This document shows, in pieces, positions 24,919-32,335 of a DNA stretch of 47,378 nt. The notes beneath the pieces are model-generated. The model saw only the letters and a program-made list of their open reading frames with translations. It ran no database searches and was not told the DNA's origin. The translations under genes and the position numbers were made by a program. The number at the start of each line of letters is the position of its first letter. The stretch's first letter is position 1. The stretch is from positions 1 through 47,378 of the forward strand of contig JBEIHR010000004.1 of NCBI GenBank assembly GCA_040381195.1. The letters are read 5' to 3'. This stretch comes from VGCC01 sp040381195. Lineage in GTDB: Bacteria > Actinomycetota > Actinomycetes > S36-B12.

Positions 24919-26138
24919 GAGACGGCGGTCACACCCTTTCCCAGCACCACGACCCCGCCGTCACTGACCGTGTAGATGCCCCTATCGCGCTCGAGGTCGA
25001 CTCCGATCTGGGCGTTGTCCGGGATGGTGACGTTCTTATCGAGGATCGCGCGCCGGACCACTGCATTCCGACCGACCCGGACACCCGGCATCAACACGCT
25101 GCCTTCGATGTAAGCCCCCGAATCGATGGTGACATTGGATGAGATCACCGACGTGCGCACATGCGCACCGCTGATGATGCTGCCGGCACCGACCATGGAC
25201 TCGTGGGCGTTTCCACCCTCGACGAACTTTGCGGGTGGGAGTGGGGTGATGTGGCTGAGGATCGGCCATCTGCGGTTGTAGAGATTGAAAATGGGGTGGA
25301 CGGATACGAGGTCCATGTGGGCGTCGTGATAACTGTCGAGTGTCCCGACATCACGCCAATAGCCGCGATCGCGCTCCGTGGCGCCCGGGACGACATTGTC
25401 AGCGAAGTCGTAGACCTGCGCCGCACCTCGGGCAGTGAGCATCGGGATGATGTTGCCGCCCATATCGTGCAGCGAGGATGGATCGGCGGCATCTTCGCGC
25501 AGGGATTCGAGCAAGACATCGGTGCTGAAGATGTAGTTGCCCATCGAGATGAACGATTCGTCCTCGCGACCAGGGATCGCTGGCGGATCCGACGGCTTCT
25601 CCAGGAAGTTCTCGATCGTTCGGCCGTCAGGTCCGACCTGGATCACGCCGAATTGATGAGCGGTTGTCCGCGGCATTCGGATACCCGCCACCGTGACACC
25701 TGCGCCGCCCTCGATATGCGCCTGGATCATCTGCATCGGATCCATCCGGTACACATGGTCCGCACCGAAGACCGCCACGTGCGTCGGTGCCTCGTCGAAT
25801 ACCAGGTTGAGGCTCTGGTAGATCGCATCCGCGCTTCCAGTGAACCAGCGTGGTCCAAGTCGCTGTTGAGCCGGCACGGGAGTGACGTAGTCGCCGAGGA
25901 GCGTCGGCATGCGCCAGGTCTGCGTGACGTGACGATCCAATGAGTGGGACTTGTATTGGGTCAGAACGCATACTCGACGGAGTCCGGCATTGATGAGGTT
26001 CGACAGGACGAAGTCGATGAGTCGGTAGGAGCCACCGAAGGGGACCGCGGGCTTCGCGCGATCGGCGGTGAGGGGCATGAGGCGTTTGCCCTCGCCACCA
26101 GCAAGGACCATGCACAGGACGTGCGGATCCGCACTCAC
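24915..26138 (-). CDS. glgC: Glucose-1-phosphate adenylyltransferase (ADP-glucose synthase)
   Basis: 407 aa. It makes ADP-glucose for glycogen and related alpha-glucans. Motifs are VLAGGEGKRLMPLTADRAKP (nucleotide binding), FTGSADAIYQSLN, FLEKPSDPP and GYWRDVGTLDSYHDAH. The C-terminal left-handed beta-helix (from about 290) has repeated hexapeptides such as NVTIDSGAYIEGSVLMPGVR. The GTG start at 26138 has TAGGCT exactly six bases upstream and no Shine-Dalgarno, so the transcript is probably leaderless. The downstream protease gene overlaps its stop. Confidence 0.95.
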   Translation of the reverse strand: MSADPHVLCMVLAGGEGKRLMPLTADRAKPAVPFGGSYRLIDFVLSNLINAGLRRVCVLTQYKSHSLDRHVTQTWRMPTLLGDYVTPVPAQQRLGPRWFTGSADAIYQSLNLVFDEAPTHVAVFGADHVYRMDPMQMIQAHIEGGAGVTVAGIRMPRTTAHQFGVIQVGPDGRTIENFLEKPSDPPAIPGREDESFISMGNYIFSTDVLLESLREDAADPSSLHDMGGNIIPMLTARGAAQVYDFADNVVPGATERDRGYWRDVGTLDSYHDAHMDLVSVHPIFNLYNRRWPILSHITPLPPAKFVEGGNAHESMVGAGSIISGAHVRTSVISSNVTIDSGAYIEGSVLMPGVRVGRNAVVRRAILDKNVTIPDNAQIGVDLERDRGIYTVSDGGVVVLGKGVTAVS

Positions 26139-26144
26139 GGTGCG

Positions 26145-26150
26145 AGCCTA
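26145..26150 (-). promoter_or_regulatory. -10 box of glgC, probable leaderless promoter
   Basis: On the minus strand TAGGCT is followed by CGCACC and then the GTG at 26138. A second TAGGCT with the same spacing faces the other way at 26166. Confidence 0.6.
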
Positions 26151-26165
26151 CTCTCGATCGGGGCC

Positions 26166-26171
26166 TAGGCT
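26166..26171 (+). promoter_or_regulatory. -10 box of the EamA permease transcript
   Basis: TAGGCT is followed by CCCTGC and a GTG at 26178, which opens an 8-codon frame ending on the permease start. It forms a back-to-back pair with the glgC promoter. Confidence 0.5.
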
Positions 26172-26177
26172 CCCTGC

Positions 26178-26204
26178 GTGCACGGGGCCGGGAATCCATC
26201 ATGA
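26178..26204 (+). CDS. Possible 8-aa leader peptide coupled to the EamA permease
   Basis: GTG at 26178 opens an 8-residue frame (MHGAGNPS) whose TGA (26202-26204) overlaps the permease ATG as ATGA. The GTG sits six bases after a TAGGCT -10, the leaderless pattern of this genome. If translated, the peptide would deliver ribosomes to the permease start. It could also be chance, with the permease read from a short leader; a weak GGGAA precedes its ATG. Confidence 0.35.
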   Translation: MHGAGNPS

Positions 26205-27151
26205 GTGATCTCGTGGAACCGCTTCCCGGAGTCCGCCGCTCCCTCACACCACATCGGCTACGCGGTTACCTGCTGTACCTGGCCGCAGCCCTCTTCTTCG
26301 CCATCAACGGCACGGTCTCGAAGACCCTGCTACTCGACGGGCTCGACCCTGCACGGTTATCCCAGCTACGCGTCACCGGGGCATTTCTGATCCTGCTGGT
26401 ATTCGTCGCCATCACCCGACCACGGGCACTGCGACTCCGACGCCAGGAGATCGTTCCCTTGCTCGTCTACGGCATCGCCGGCGTGGCGATGACCCAGTAC
26501 CTCTACTTCGTCGCCCTGCAATACCTGCCGGTGGGTGTGGCGTTGCTCATCGAGTTCACCGCACCGATCCTGGTGGCCCTGTGGTTCCGCTTCGGCTATC
26601 GCGAACCCACCCGCGCCACCGTGTGGCTTGCGCTCGTCATCGCACTCATCGGATTGAGTCTCGTCGCCCAGGTGTGGCAGGGGTTCACACTGAATCCCGT
26701 CGGTGTTCTCGCCGCAGCAGGGGCTGCGGTGGCACTCGCCATCTACTACGTCCTCGGTGACCGTGAGGTGCGTCGACCAGAACCGCGCGATCCGGTGTCA
26801 CTGACCATGTGGGGGTTCGGTGCGGCGTCACTGTTCTGGGTTGTCGCACAACCCTGGTGGACCTTCCCCTGGTCTACGTTCGTGGGGACCGCGCCGGTGG
26901 AGGGTGCGTCCGTTCCGCTCTGGATCCTGGCGACGTGGATGATCGTCCTGGGCACGATCATCCCCTTCTGGCTCGTCGTGGTGGCCTTGAAGTACCTGCG
27001 GGCTTCGCAGGCATCCACCGTGGGACTGACCGAACCGCTGCTCGCGATCCTGATCGCGTGGATCGTCTTGGGCGAATCTCTTACCTGGATCCAGATCGTC
27101 GGTGGGGCCCTGATTCTGGGCGGAGTGGTGATCGCTGAACGCTCCCGGTGA
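26201..27151 (+). CDS. EamA/RhaT-family (DMT superfamily) permease
   Basis: 316 aa with about ten transmembrane helices in two EamA repeats: helices start at YLLYLAAALFFAINGTVSK and, in the second half, at LAAAGAAVALAIYYVLGDR. The conserved end-of-repeat motif appears as PVGVALLIEFTAPILVALWF and STVGLTEPLLAILIAWIVLG. Members export amino acids or metabolites; the substrate here is unknown. Divergent from glgC, it converges on the GntR gene with a one-base gap and marks the right edge of the conserved, housekeeping part of the window. Confidence 0.88.
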   Translation: MSDLVEPLPGVRRSLTPHRLRGYLLYLAAALFFAINGTVSKTLLLDGLDPARLSQLRVTGAFLILLVFVAITRPRALRLRRQEIVPLLVYGIAGVAMTQYLYFVALQYLPVGVALLIEFTAPILVALWFRFGYREPTRATVWLALVIALIGLSLVAQVWQGFTLNPVGVLAAAGAAVALAIYYVLGDREVRRPEPRDPVSLTMWGFGAASLFWVVAQPWWTFPWSTFVGTAPVEGASVPLWILATWMIVLGTIIPFWLVVVALKYLRASQASTVGLTEPLLAILIAWIVLGESLTWIQIVGGALILGGVVIAERSR

Positions 27152-27152
27152 G

Positions 27153-27821
27153 TCACTCGGGTGCGAAGAAGCCCATACCTTCCAGGACGTTGACCGCATG
27201 ACGACCGCTCAGACTGATGTGCTGCTCCATTGCCCGCTGTGCTGCCAGGGTGTCGCGCCGTCTGAGTGCTTCGATGATTTCCTGGTGTTGCCGGTCGGCC
27301 TCGTCTAGCCACGTGTCCGGGAAATCCACGTAGGGCATCGGGAGCGAGCGGGAGAGAAGCCCGACCATGCTGGTGATCCGCGCGCTTCCCGCCGCCTTGT
27401 TGATGATGCGGTGGAATTCGTCATTGAGTTTGCGCTGCTCGTCGCGGTGTGACGTGGTGTGCATCCGACCGTGCACATCGACGAGGCGCTCGATCTCGGA
27501 GTCCGTCAATCGCGCAGCTGCACGGGCCGCGGCCAGGCCTGCGACTTGGCCGAAGAGTTGGTAGTGATCAAGAACGTCCTCGCGGTCCATTTGCGCCACG
27601 AATGCGCCGCGTCGGGGAATCGTGTTGATCAGGCCTTCCTTGTCCAGGCTGATCAACGCCTCACGCACGGGCAGCCGGCTCACACCGAGTTCGGCTGCGA
27701 TGGCGTCCTGGTCGATGCGGGTCCCGGGGCGTAGCTCCCCCGACATGATCCCGTCCCGGATGTATTCCGATACATCCTCGGAGAGGTTCCGGCGCCGCGG
27801 CACACGTCGGGAGTCGCTCAT
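27153..27821 (-). CDS. GntR-family (FadR/FCD subfamily) regulator
   Basis: 222 aa. The winged HTH (about 14-78) includes SGELRPGTRIDQDAIAAELG and SRLPVREALISLDKEGLI. The FCD ligand domain (about 85-210) has metal-site residues in NDEFHRII (Asp134, His137) and later His residues (RQHQEIIEAL, MEQHISLSGRH). FCD regulators usually sense carboxylic acids or amino-acid derivatives. It overlaps the PuuC-like gene by 4 bp and probably controls the catabolic block. Candidate sites containing TTGATA/TATCAA lie at 29325, 33691 and 38779. Confidence 0.92.
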   Translation of the reverse strand: MSDSRRVPRRRNLSEDVSEYIRDGIMSGELRPGTRIDQDAIAAELGVSRLPVREALISLDKEGLINTIPRRGAFVAQMDREDVLDHYQLFGQVAGLAAARAAARLTDSEIERLVDVHGRMHTTSHRDEQRKLNDEFHRIINKAAGSARITSMVGLLSRSLPMPYVDFPDTWLDEADRQHQEIIEALRRRDTLAAQRAMEQHISLSGRHAVNVLEGMGFFAPE

Positions 27822-29290
27822 GTCAGATCGATCCAGGTGGTCTTGAGGTCGTAGAACTTGTCGAGTGCATGCAGGGACTTGTCACGTCCGAATCCCGACA
27901 GCTTCACCCCACCGAACGGCACCGTCATATCCCCCTCTTCGTAACAGTTCACCCAGACTACGCCGAACTTCAGACCCCGGGCGAAGCGATGTGCGCGGTT
28001 GAGATCTGTCGTCCACACCGCAGATGCGAGGCCGTACGGGGTGCCATTCGCGAGTGCGAGCGCTTCCTCTTCCGTGCGGAAGGTCGTGACAGCCAGCACG
28101 GGTCCGAAGAGTTCCTGCTGCGCCAACAGGGTGTCCGGGGCGACGGCGTCGATCACAGTGGGCGGGTAATAGGCGCCACCCGTATCCACGAGTACCGGAC
28201 TTCCCCCGGTCAATGTCTCCCCAGAGGCGCGCACGCCTTCGACGACCATGCTGTGGATCCGATCACGATGTTCCAGGGTGACAACGCTTCCGAGAGGCAC
28301 ATCGTGGTCGAGGGGATTGCCCGGTTGCATGGTCGCCGCAACGTCGAGCACGGTTCGGACCACATCGTCGTGCACGGACTCATGGACGAGAAGGCGTGAG
28401 CCGGCCGTGCACATTTGGCCTGCGTTGTAGAAGATCGACCAGGCCGCTGTCCGCGCAGCCTTATCCAGGTCGGCATCGGGGAAGACCACGTTCGCCCCCT
28501 TCCCCCCGAGCTCGAGCCACACCCGCTTGAGATTCGACGACGCCGAGTACTCCATGAACCTGCGTCCGATATCGGTCGAGCCGGTGAAGGTCAGTACGTC
28601 AACATCCGGATGGCGCCCCAGTGCCTGACCGGTGATGTGGCCGGGGCCGTTCACCACGTTCAGCACTCCATCAGGCAGTCCGGCCTCCATACCGAGTTCG
28701 GCGAGGAGCAGTGCGGAGATCGGCGACTGCTCCGCTGGCTTCAACACCACGGTGCATCCTGCGGCGAGGGCGGGAGCGAGTTTCCACGCTGCCATCGTCA
28801 ACGGGAAGTTCCACGGCACCACCGCGCCCACCACACCGGCAGGTTCGCGTTGCACCATCGCCAGCGCATCGGGTGAGACATGGGGCAATTCGTCGACAAC
28901 CTTGTCGATGGCCTCGCCGAACCACTGCAGGGTTCGGATGACGGCCCGCATATCCACTCCGTGTGCTTCGCGGGCCGGTTTGCCCATCTCGAGTGCGTGG
29001 GCGAGGGCCAGGTGATCCCGATGCTCGTCACACAGGCGCGCCCAGCGCAGCAGGACCTCCTTGCGCTCCGCCGGCGCCTTCCCCGACCAGCGTCCGTCCT
29101 CGAATGCGCGTCGGGCGGAGCGCACCGCACGGTCCACGTCGCCCGCATCGGCCGCCGACACCGACCCCAGCACCGATCCATCGATGGGGCTGATCACGTC
29201 GAATGAGTCCGATCCCACCTGCCAGGACCCGTCGATGAGGAGGCCGGTGGGGAATCGGAAGGACGGGATGAGGGAGCGCCAGTCGGTCAT
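27818..29290 (-). CDS. PuuC-like aldehyde dehydrogenase (gamma-glutamyl-aminobutyraldehyde dehydrogenase type)
   Basis: 490 aa NAD(P)-dependent ALDH. VVPWNFPLTMAAWKLAPALA is the Rossmann and active-site strand, TFTGSTDIGRRF the cofactor loop, Glu260 in WLELGGKGANVVF, and the catalytic Cys294 in NAGQMCTAGSRLL. The C-terminal blocks NCYEEGDMTVPFGGVKLSGF and GRDKSLHALDKFYDLKTTWI closely match E. coli PuuC, which oxidises the gamma-glutamylated aldehyde in putrescine breakdown. With two gamma-glutamyl ligases nearby, a gamma-glutamyl aldehyde substrate is likely but not proven. AAGAAT six bases before the ATG may be a leaderless -10. It is co-transcribed with gntR. Confidence 0.88.
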   Translation of the reverse strand: MTDWRSLIPSFRFPTGLLIDGSWQVGSDSFDVISPIDGSVLGSVSAADAGDVDRAVRSARRAFEDGRWSGKAPAERKEVLLRWARLCDEHRDHLALAHALEMGKPAREAHGVDMRAVIRTLQWFGEAIDKVVDELPHVSPDALAMVQREPAGVVGAVVPWNFPLTMAAWKLAPALAAGCTVVLKPAEQSPISALLLAELGMEAGLPDGVLNVVNGPGHITGQALGRHPDVDVLTFTGSTDIGRRFMEYSASSNLKRVWLELGGKGANVVFPDADLDKAARTAAWSIFYNAGQMCTAGSRLLVHESVHDDVVRTVLDVAATMQPGNPLDHDVPLGSVVTLEHRDRIHSMVVEGVRASGETLTGGSPVLVDTGGAYYPPTVIDAVAPDTLLAQQELFGPVLAVTTFRTEEEALALANGTPYGLASAVWTTDLNRAHRFARGLKFGVVWVNCYEEGDMTVPFGGVKLSGFGRDKSLHALDKFYDLKTTWIDLT

Positions 29291-29324
29291 AAGCCCATTC
29301 TTGCCGCGTCTGGCTTGTATTTCT

Positions 29325-29335
29325 TATCAATGATA
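29325..29335. promoter_or_regulatory. Candidate regulator operator between the ALDH and acyl-CoA dehydrogenase genes
   Basis: TATCAATGATA is a perfect dyad around a central A. It is flanked by a wider inverted repeat, TTGTAT (29315-29320) and ATACAA (29333-29338). It lies in the 55-bp divergent spacer next to the gntR operon. Similar elements (AATAYTTGATA) occur at 33691-33701 and, inverted, at 38779-38789. Confidence 0.45.
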
Positions 29336-29345
29336 CAAATTGCCT

Positions 29346-30494
29346 ATGCGGTTCGAGTCACAGCACGACGACCTGCGCGACGGTGTCCGCGCCATCTGCG
29401 AGAAGTTCGACGGCCCCTACTGGCGCGGGCTCGAGCCGGACGGCTACCCCACGGAATTCGTCGATGCCCTGACCGACGCCGGATACCTCGCCGCCCTCAT
29501 CCCCGAGGAATACGGCGGTGGCGGCGCGACGCTGACCGAGGCGTCGGTGATCCTCGAGGAAATCGCGGCGTCGGGGGGGAACCCCTCTGCCTGCCATGCG
29601 CAGATGTACATCATGGGAACGCTGCTGCGTCACGGCAGCGAGCACCAGAAGCGGGAGTACCTGCCGCGGATCGCATCCGGTGAACTGCGCCTACAGGCAT
29701 TCGGCGTCACCGAGCCGGGTGCGGGATCGGAGACCACCCGTATTCGCACTCGGGCGGAGCGCACGGACGATGGATGGCGCATCAACGGACAGAAGATCTG
29801 GACTTCACGCGCGCTGCACTCCGATCTGATGCTGCTCCTCGCACGCACCACCCCCTACGAGCAGTGCGCGAAACCCACCGAAGGGTTGTCGACGTTCCTG
29901 TTCGACATGAGAGATCTTCCCGGACTGACGATCACGCCTATCCCGACGATGATGAATCACAACACGACCGAGGTGTTCTTCGACGATGTCGTAATCCCTG
30001 CCGACGCACTCGTCGGTGAGGAGGGACGCGGCTTTCGATACATCCTGGACGGGATGAATGCAGAGCGGATCCTCATCGCCGCAGAGTGCATCGGGGATGG
30101 TCGCTTCGTACTGGAGAGGGCTGTGGCCTACGCGAACGAGCGTGAGGTCTTCGGTCGCCCCATCGGCTCCAATCAGGGCGTGCAGTTCCCCCTCGCCCGG
30201 GCCTACGCCCATGTACGTGCGGCTGACCTCGTGCGTTTCGAAGCCGCGCGGCTGTACGACGCGGGAGAGAAGTGCGCCGAGGAAGCGAATATGGCCAAAT
30301 ACCTGGCATCGGAGGCCTCCTGGGCTGCGGTCAACGCGGCGTTGGACACACATGGTGGGTTCGGATTCGCCGTCGAGTACGACATCGAACGTAAGTTCCG
30401 CGAGACGCGGCTGTACCAAGTTGCACCGATCAACAACAATCTGGTGCTCGCCTACCTGGGCCAGCACGCACTGGGATTACCCAAGTCCTACTGA
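29346..30494 (+). CDS. Acyl-CoA dehydrogenase
   Basis: 382 aa flavoenzyme that desaturates an acyl-CoA at C2-C3. The FAD and substrate motifs are QAFGVTEPGAGSETTRIRTR and GQKIWTSRALHSDL. A likely catalytic Glu of the isovaleryl-type position is in DGMNAERILIAAECIG. The C-terminal signature is HGGFGFAVEYDIERKFRETR, followed by QVAPINNNLVLAYLGQ, without the usual YEGT motif. It resembles acyl-CoA dehydrogenases that accompany CaiB-type CoA-transferases, and its 3' end overlaps that of such a gene by 7 bp. The ATG at 29346 has TACAAA six bases upstream. Confidence 0.9.
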   Translation: MRFESQHDDLRDGVRAICEKFDGPYWRGLEPDGYPTEFVDALTDAGYLAALIPEEYGGGGATLTEASVILEEIAASGGNPSACHAQMYIMGTLLRHGSEHQKREYLPRIASGELRLQAFGVTEPGAGSETTRIRTRAERTDDGWRINGQKIWTSRALHSDLMLLLARTTPYEQCAKPTEGLSTFLFDMRDLPGLTITPIPTMMNHNTTEVFFDDVVIPADALVGEEGRGFRYILDGMNAERILIAAECIGDGRFVLERAVAYANEREVFGRPIGSNQGVQFPLARAYAHVRAADLVRFEAARLYDAGEKCAEEANMAKYLASEASWAAVNAALDTHGGFGFAVEYDIERKFRETRLYQVAPINNNLVLAYLGQHALGLPKSY

Positions 30495-31654
30495 TCCCCC
30501 AGCAGTTGCGCACCTCGGGCGCGCACGCGTGCGAGAACATCAGGGTCGTGCTCATCGAGCGCCGGAATCCAGTCGGGGATTCGGATCTCGTCGACGAATC
30601 CGAAGGGGGCATTGATCATCTCTATCGCTCCGTGCTCGGTGCGGACGCTGTGAAAGTGATGGCGTTCGCGTAACTGCGCGTGCTCCCAGACACCTCGGAG
30701 GTCATTGACCTGTGCGAACGCCGTACGGCCCGCCTTGAGACGTGCCCGCGCCTCCTCCGGGGACACGGAGCCCAGAGTCGTGGAGATGAGTGCCTCGAGC
30801 GCGTCAACGTTGCGGATGCGATCGGCATTGGTGGCGAACCGGGGATCGGCCCCGAGTTCGGGCGCCTGCACGAGGTGGAGGGCCATGTCGCGCCATTCGC
30901 GGTCGGACTGCACCGCGATCAGGAGGGTGCTGCCGTCGCTGAGCGTGAACGTCCCATACGGGGCGATGGCGTGGTGTCGGCGTCCGGTTCGGGGTGCCTG
31001 GCCTCCGCCGTAGACCGCGGCATACATGGGTGCGGACACCCACTCGGCGAGACAGTCGAGCATGGAGATCGAAATCGCCGAACCCTCACCCGTGCGCTCG
31101 CGCTTGACCAGGGCGGCGAGGATCGAGCTGAGTGCGTACATCCCCGAGGAGATGTCCGCCACGGAGAAGCCGACTTTGCTCATCTCCTCATTGCCCGTGA
31201 CAGAGAAGACACCCGCCTCGGCCTGGATCGCAAGGTCGTAGGCCTTGTCCGCACTCCGCGGTCCACCCACGCCGTAGCCGGAGATCTCGCAGGCGATCAC
31301 ATGCGGGAAGCGGGCGTGGAGAGAGGTGACATCGAGGTGCCGTCGAGCGGCCGCCTCCGGGGACAGGTTGTGCAGGAAGACATCCGCGCCGGCGATGAGT
31401 TCGTCCAGGAGGCGGGTGGTTCCGGGGGCGTCCATATCGACGGCCACCGAATGCTTCCCGCGATTCGCCCAGACGAAGAACGCGGAGGAGCCTGCCACGA
31501 CGGAGTCGTAATGCCGGGCGAGATCACCCTCGGCACGTTCGACTTTGATGACCGTGGCTCCGAGGTCGGCGAGCTGGCGGCTGGCAAACGGCGCAGAGAT
31601 CGCCTGCTCCATCGAGACTACGACGATGCCGGCGAGGGGCGTGTCAGCGCTCAC
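30488..31654 (-). CDS. Family III CoA-transferase (CaiB/BaiF)
   Basis: 388 aa. Family III enzymes move CoA between carboxylic acids through an aspartyl-CoA intermediate. The conserved N-terminal block is SMEQAISAPFASRQLADLGA, then VIKVERAEGDLARHYD and FVWANRGKHSVAVDM. The catalytic Asp lies in AYDLAIQAEAGVFS. The FVWANRGK pattern is seen in dicarboxylate-type transferases (mesaconate, itaconate, malate), so a diacid substrate is plausible. The GTG start at 31654 overlaps the amidotransferase end by 11 bp; this is the third gene of the GS-like / amidotransferase operon. Confidence 0.9.
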   Translation of the reverse strand: MSADTPLAGIVVVSMEQAISAPFASRQLADLGATVIKVERAEGDLARHYDSVVAGSSAFFVWANRGKHSVAVDMDAPGTTRLLDELIAGADVFLHNLSPEAAARRHLDVTSLHARFPHVIACEISGYGVGGPRSADKAYDLAIQAEAGVFSVTGNEEMSKVGFSVADISSGMYALSSILAALVKRERTGEGSAISISMLDCLAEWVSAPMYAAVYGGGQAPRTGRRHHAIAPYGTFTLSDGSTLLIAVQSDREWRDMALHLVQAPELGADPRFATNADRIRNVDALEALISTTLGSVSPEEARARLKAGRTAFAQVNDLRGVWEHAQLRERHHFHSVRTEHGAIEMINAPFGFVDEIRIPDWIPALDEHDPDVLARVRARGAQLLGDQ

Positions 31655-32333
31655 GCGCTACATCCTCCAGGAACCAGTCGACGAGGCGCGCGCAATTAGC
31701 TTCGAGTTCCTGGCGTCGTACGTCGAGGTCATGGAGGATCTCACTCGCCGACGTTCGCGCGGGAATGTGATCTCCCCCGATCTCGGTCCAGGTACGCACG
31801 AGCGGGATCTCCGCTTCCGGGTGGAATTGCGTTCCCACAGCACGACCGAAGCGGAACAACTGCGGGGCGTTCGCATTACGCGCCAGGACCGTGACGTGAT
31901 CGGGCAGCGTGGTTCGATCCTCGTGCCAGCTGAACCATGGCCCACGTGGTATCGCGGCAACGTCCGAGTGGATGTCGATCAGGCCGATCTCGTCCGCTCC
32001 GGCCGGTGCGCGTTCCACGGAACCACCGAGGGCCTCGGCCAGGAGTTGGCCGCCGAAACAGACGCCGAGGTAGGGGATGTCGCGCTCCACCATGTCCGAG
32101 ATCAGCGCAATCTCAGGCTCCACCCAGGTGCGCACTCCGGGGTCGTAGGCGTTACAGAACGAGCCGAACGACATCACCGCGTCGAAGTCCCCAGGATCGG
32201 GAAAGGTCGTGTTGGGATTCGCCGGATCTTCGAGGACGATATGCGTCTGTGTCTCTATCCCGCGCTCGCGCAACAAGCGCCCGATGACACCCGGTGACGC
32301 CTGGGGTTCATGGCTGATGAGCAGAACCCGCAT
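31644..32333 (-). CDS. Class I glutamine amidotransferase-like hydrolase
   Basis: 229 aa. The catalytic triad is visible: Cys92 in YLGVCFGGQLLAEALGG, His171 and Glu173 in GTQFHPEAEI. No synthase domain is attached. In aniline-degradation clusters (AtdA1/AtdA2, TdnQ/TdnT) a stand-alone protein of this family next to a GS-like ligase removes gamma-glutamyl groups; the same gene pairing here suggests a gamma-glutamyl amide hydrolase. The ATG at 32333 is two bases after the GS-like stop, so they are tightly coupled. A general glutaminase role cannot be excluded. Confidence 0.87.
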   Translation of the reverse strand: MRVLLISHEPQASPGVIGRLLRERGIETQTHIVLEDPANPNTTFPDPGDFDAVMSFGSFCNAYDPGVRTWVEPEIALISDMVERDIPYLGVCFGGQLLAEALGGSVERAPAGADEIGLIDIHSDVAAIPRGPWFSWHEDRTTLPDHVTVLARNANAPQLFRFGRAVGTQFHPEAEIPLVRTWTEIGGDHIPARTSASEILHDLDVRRQELEANCARLVDWFLEDVARER

Positions 32334-32335
32334 CG

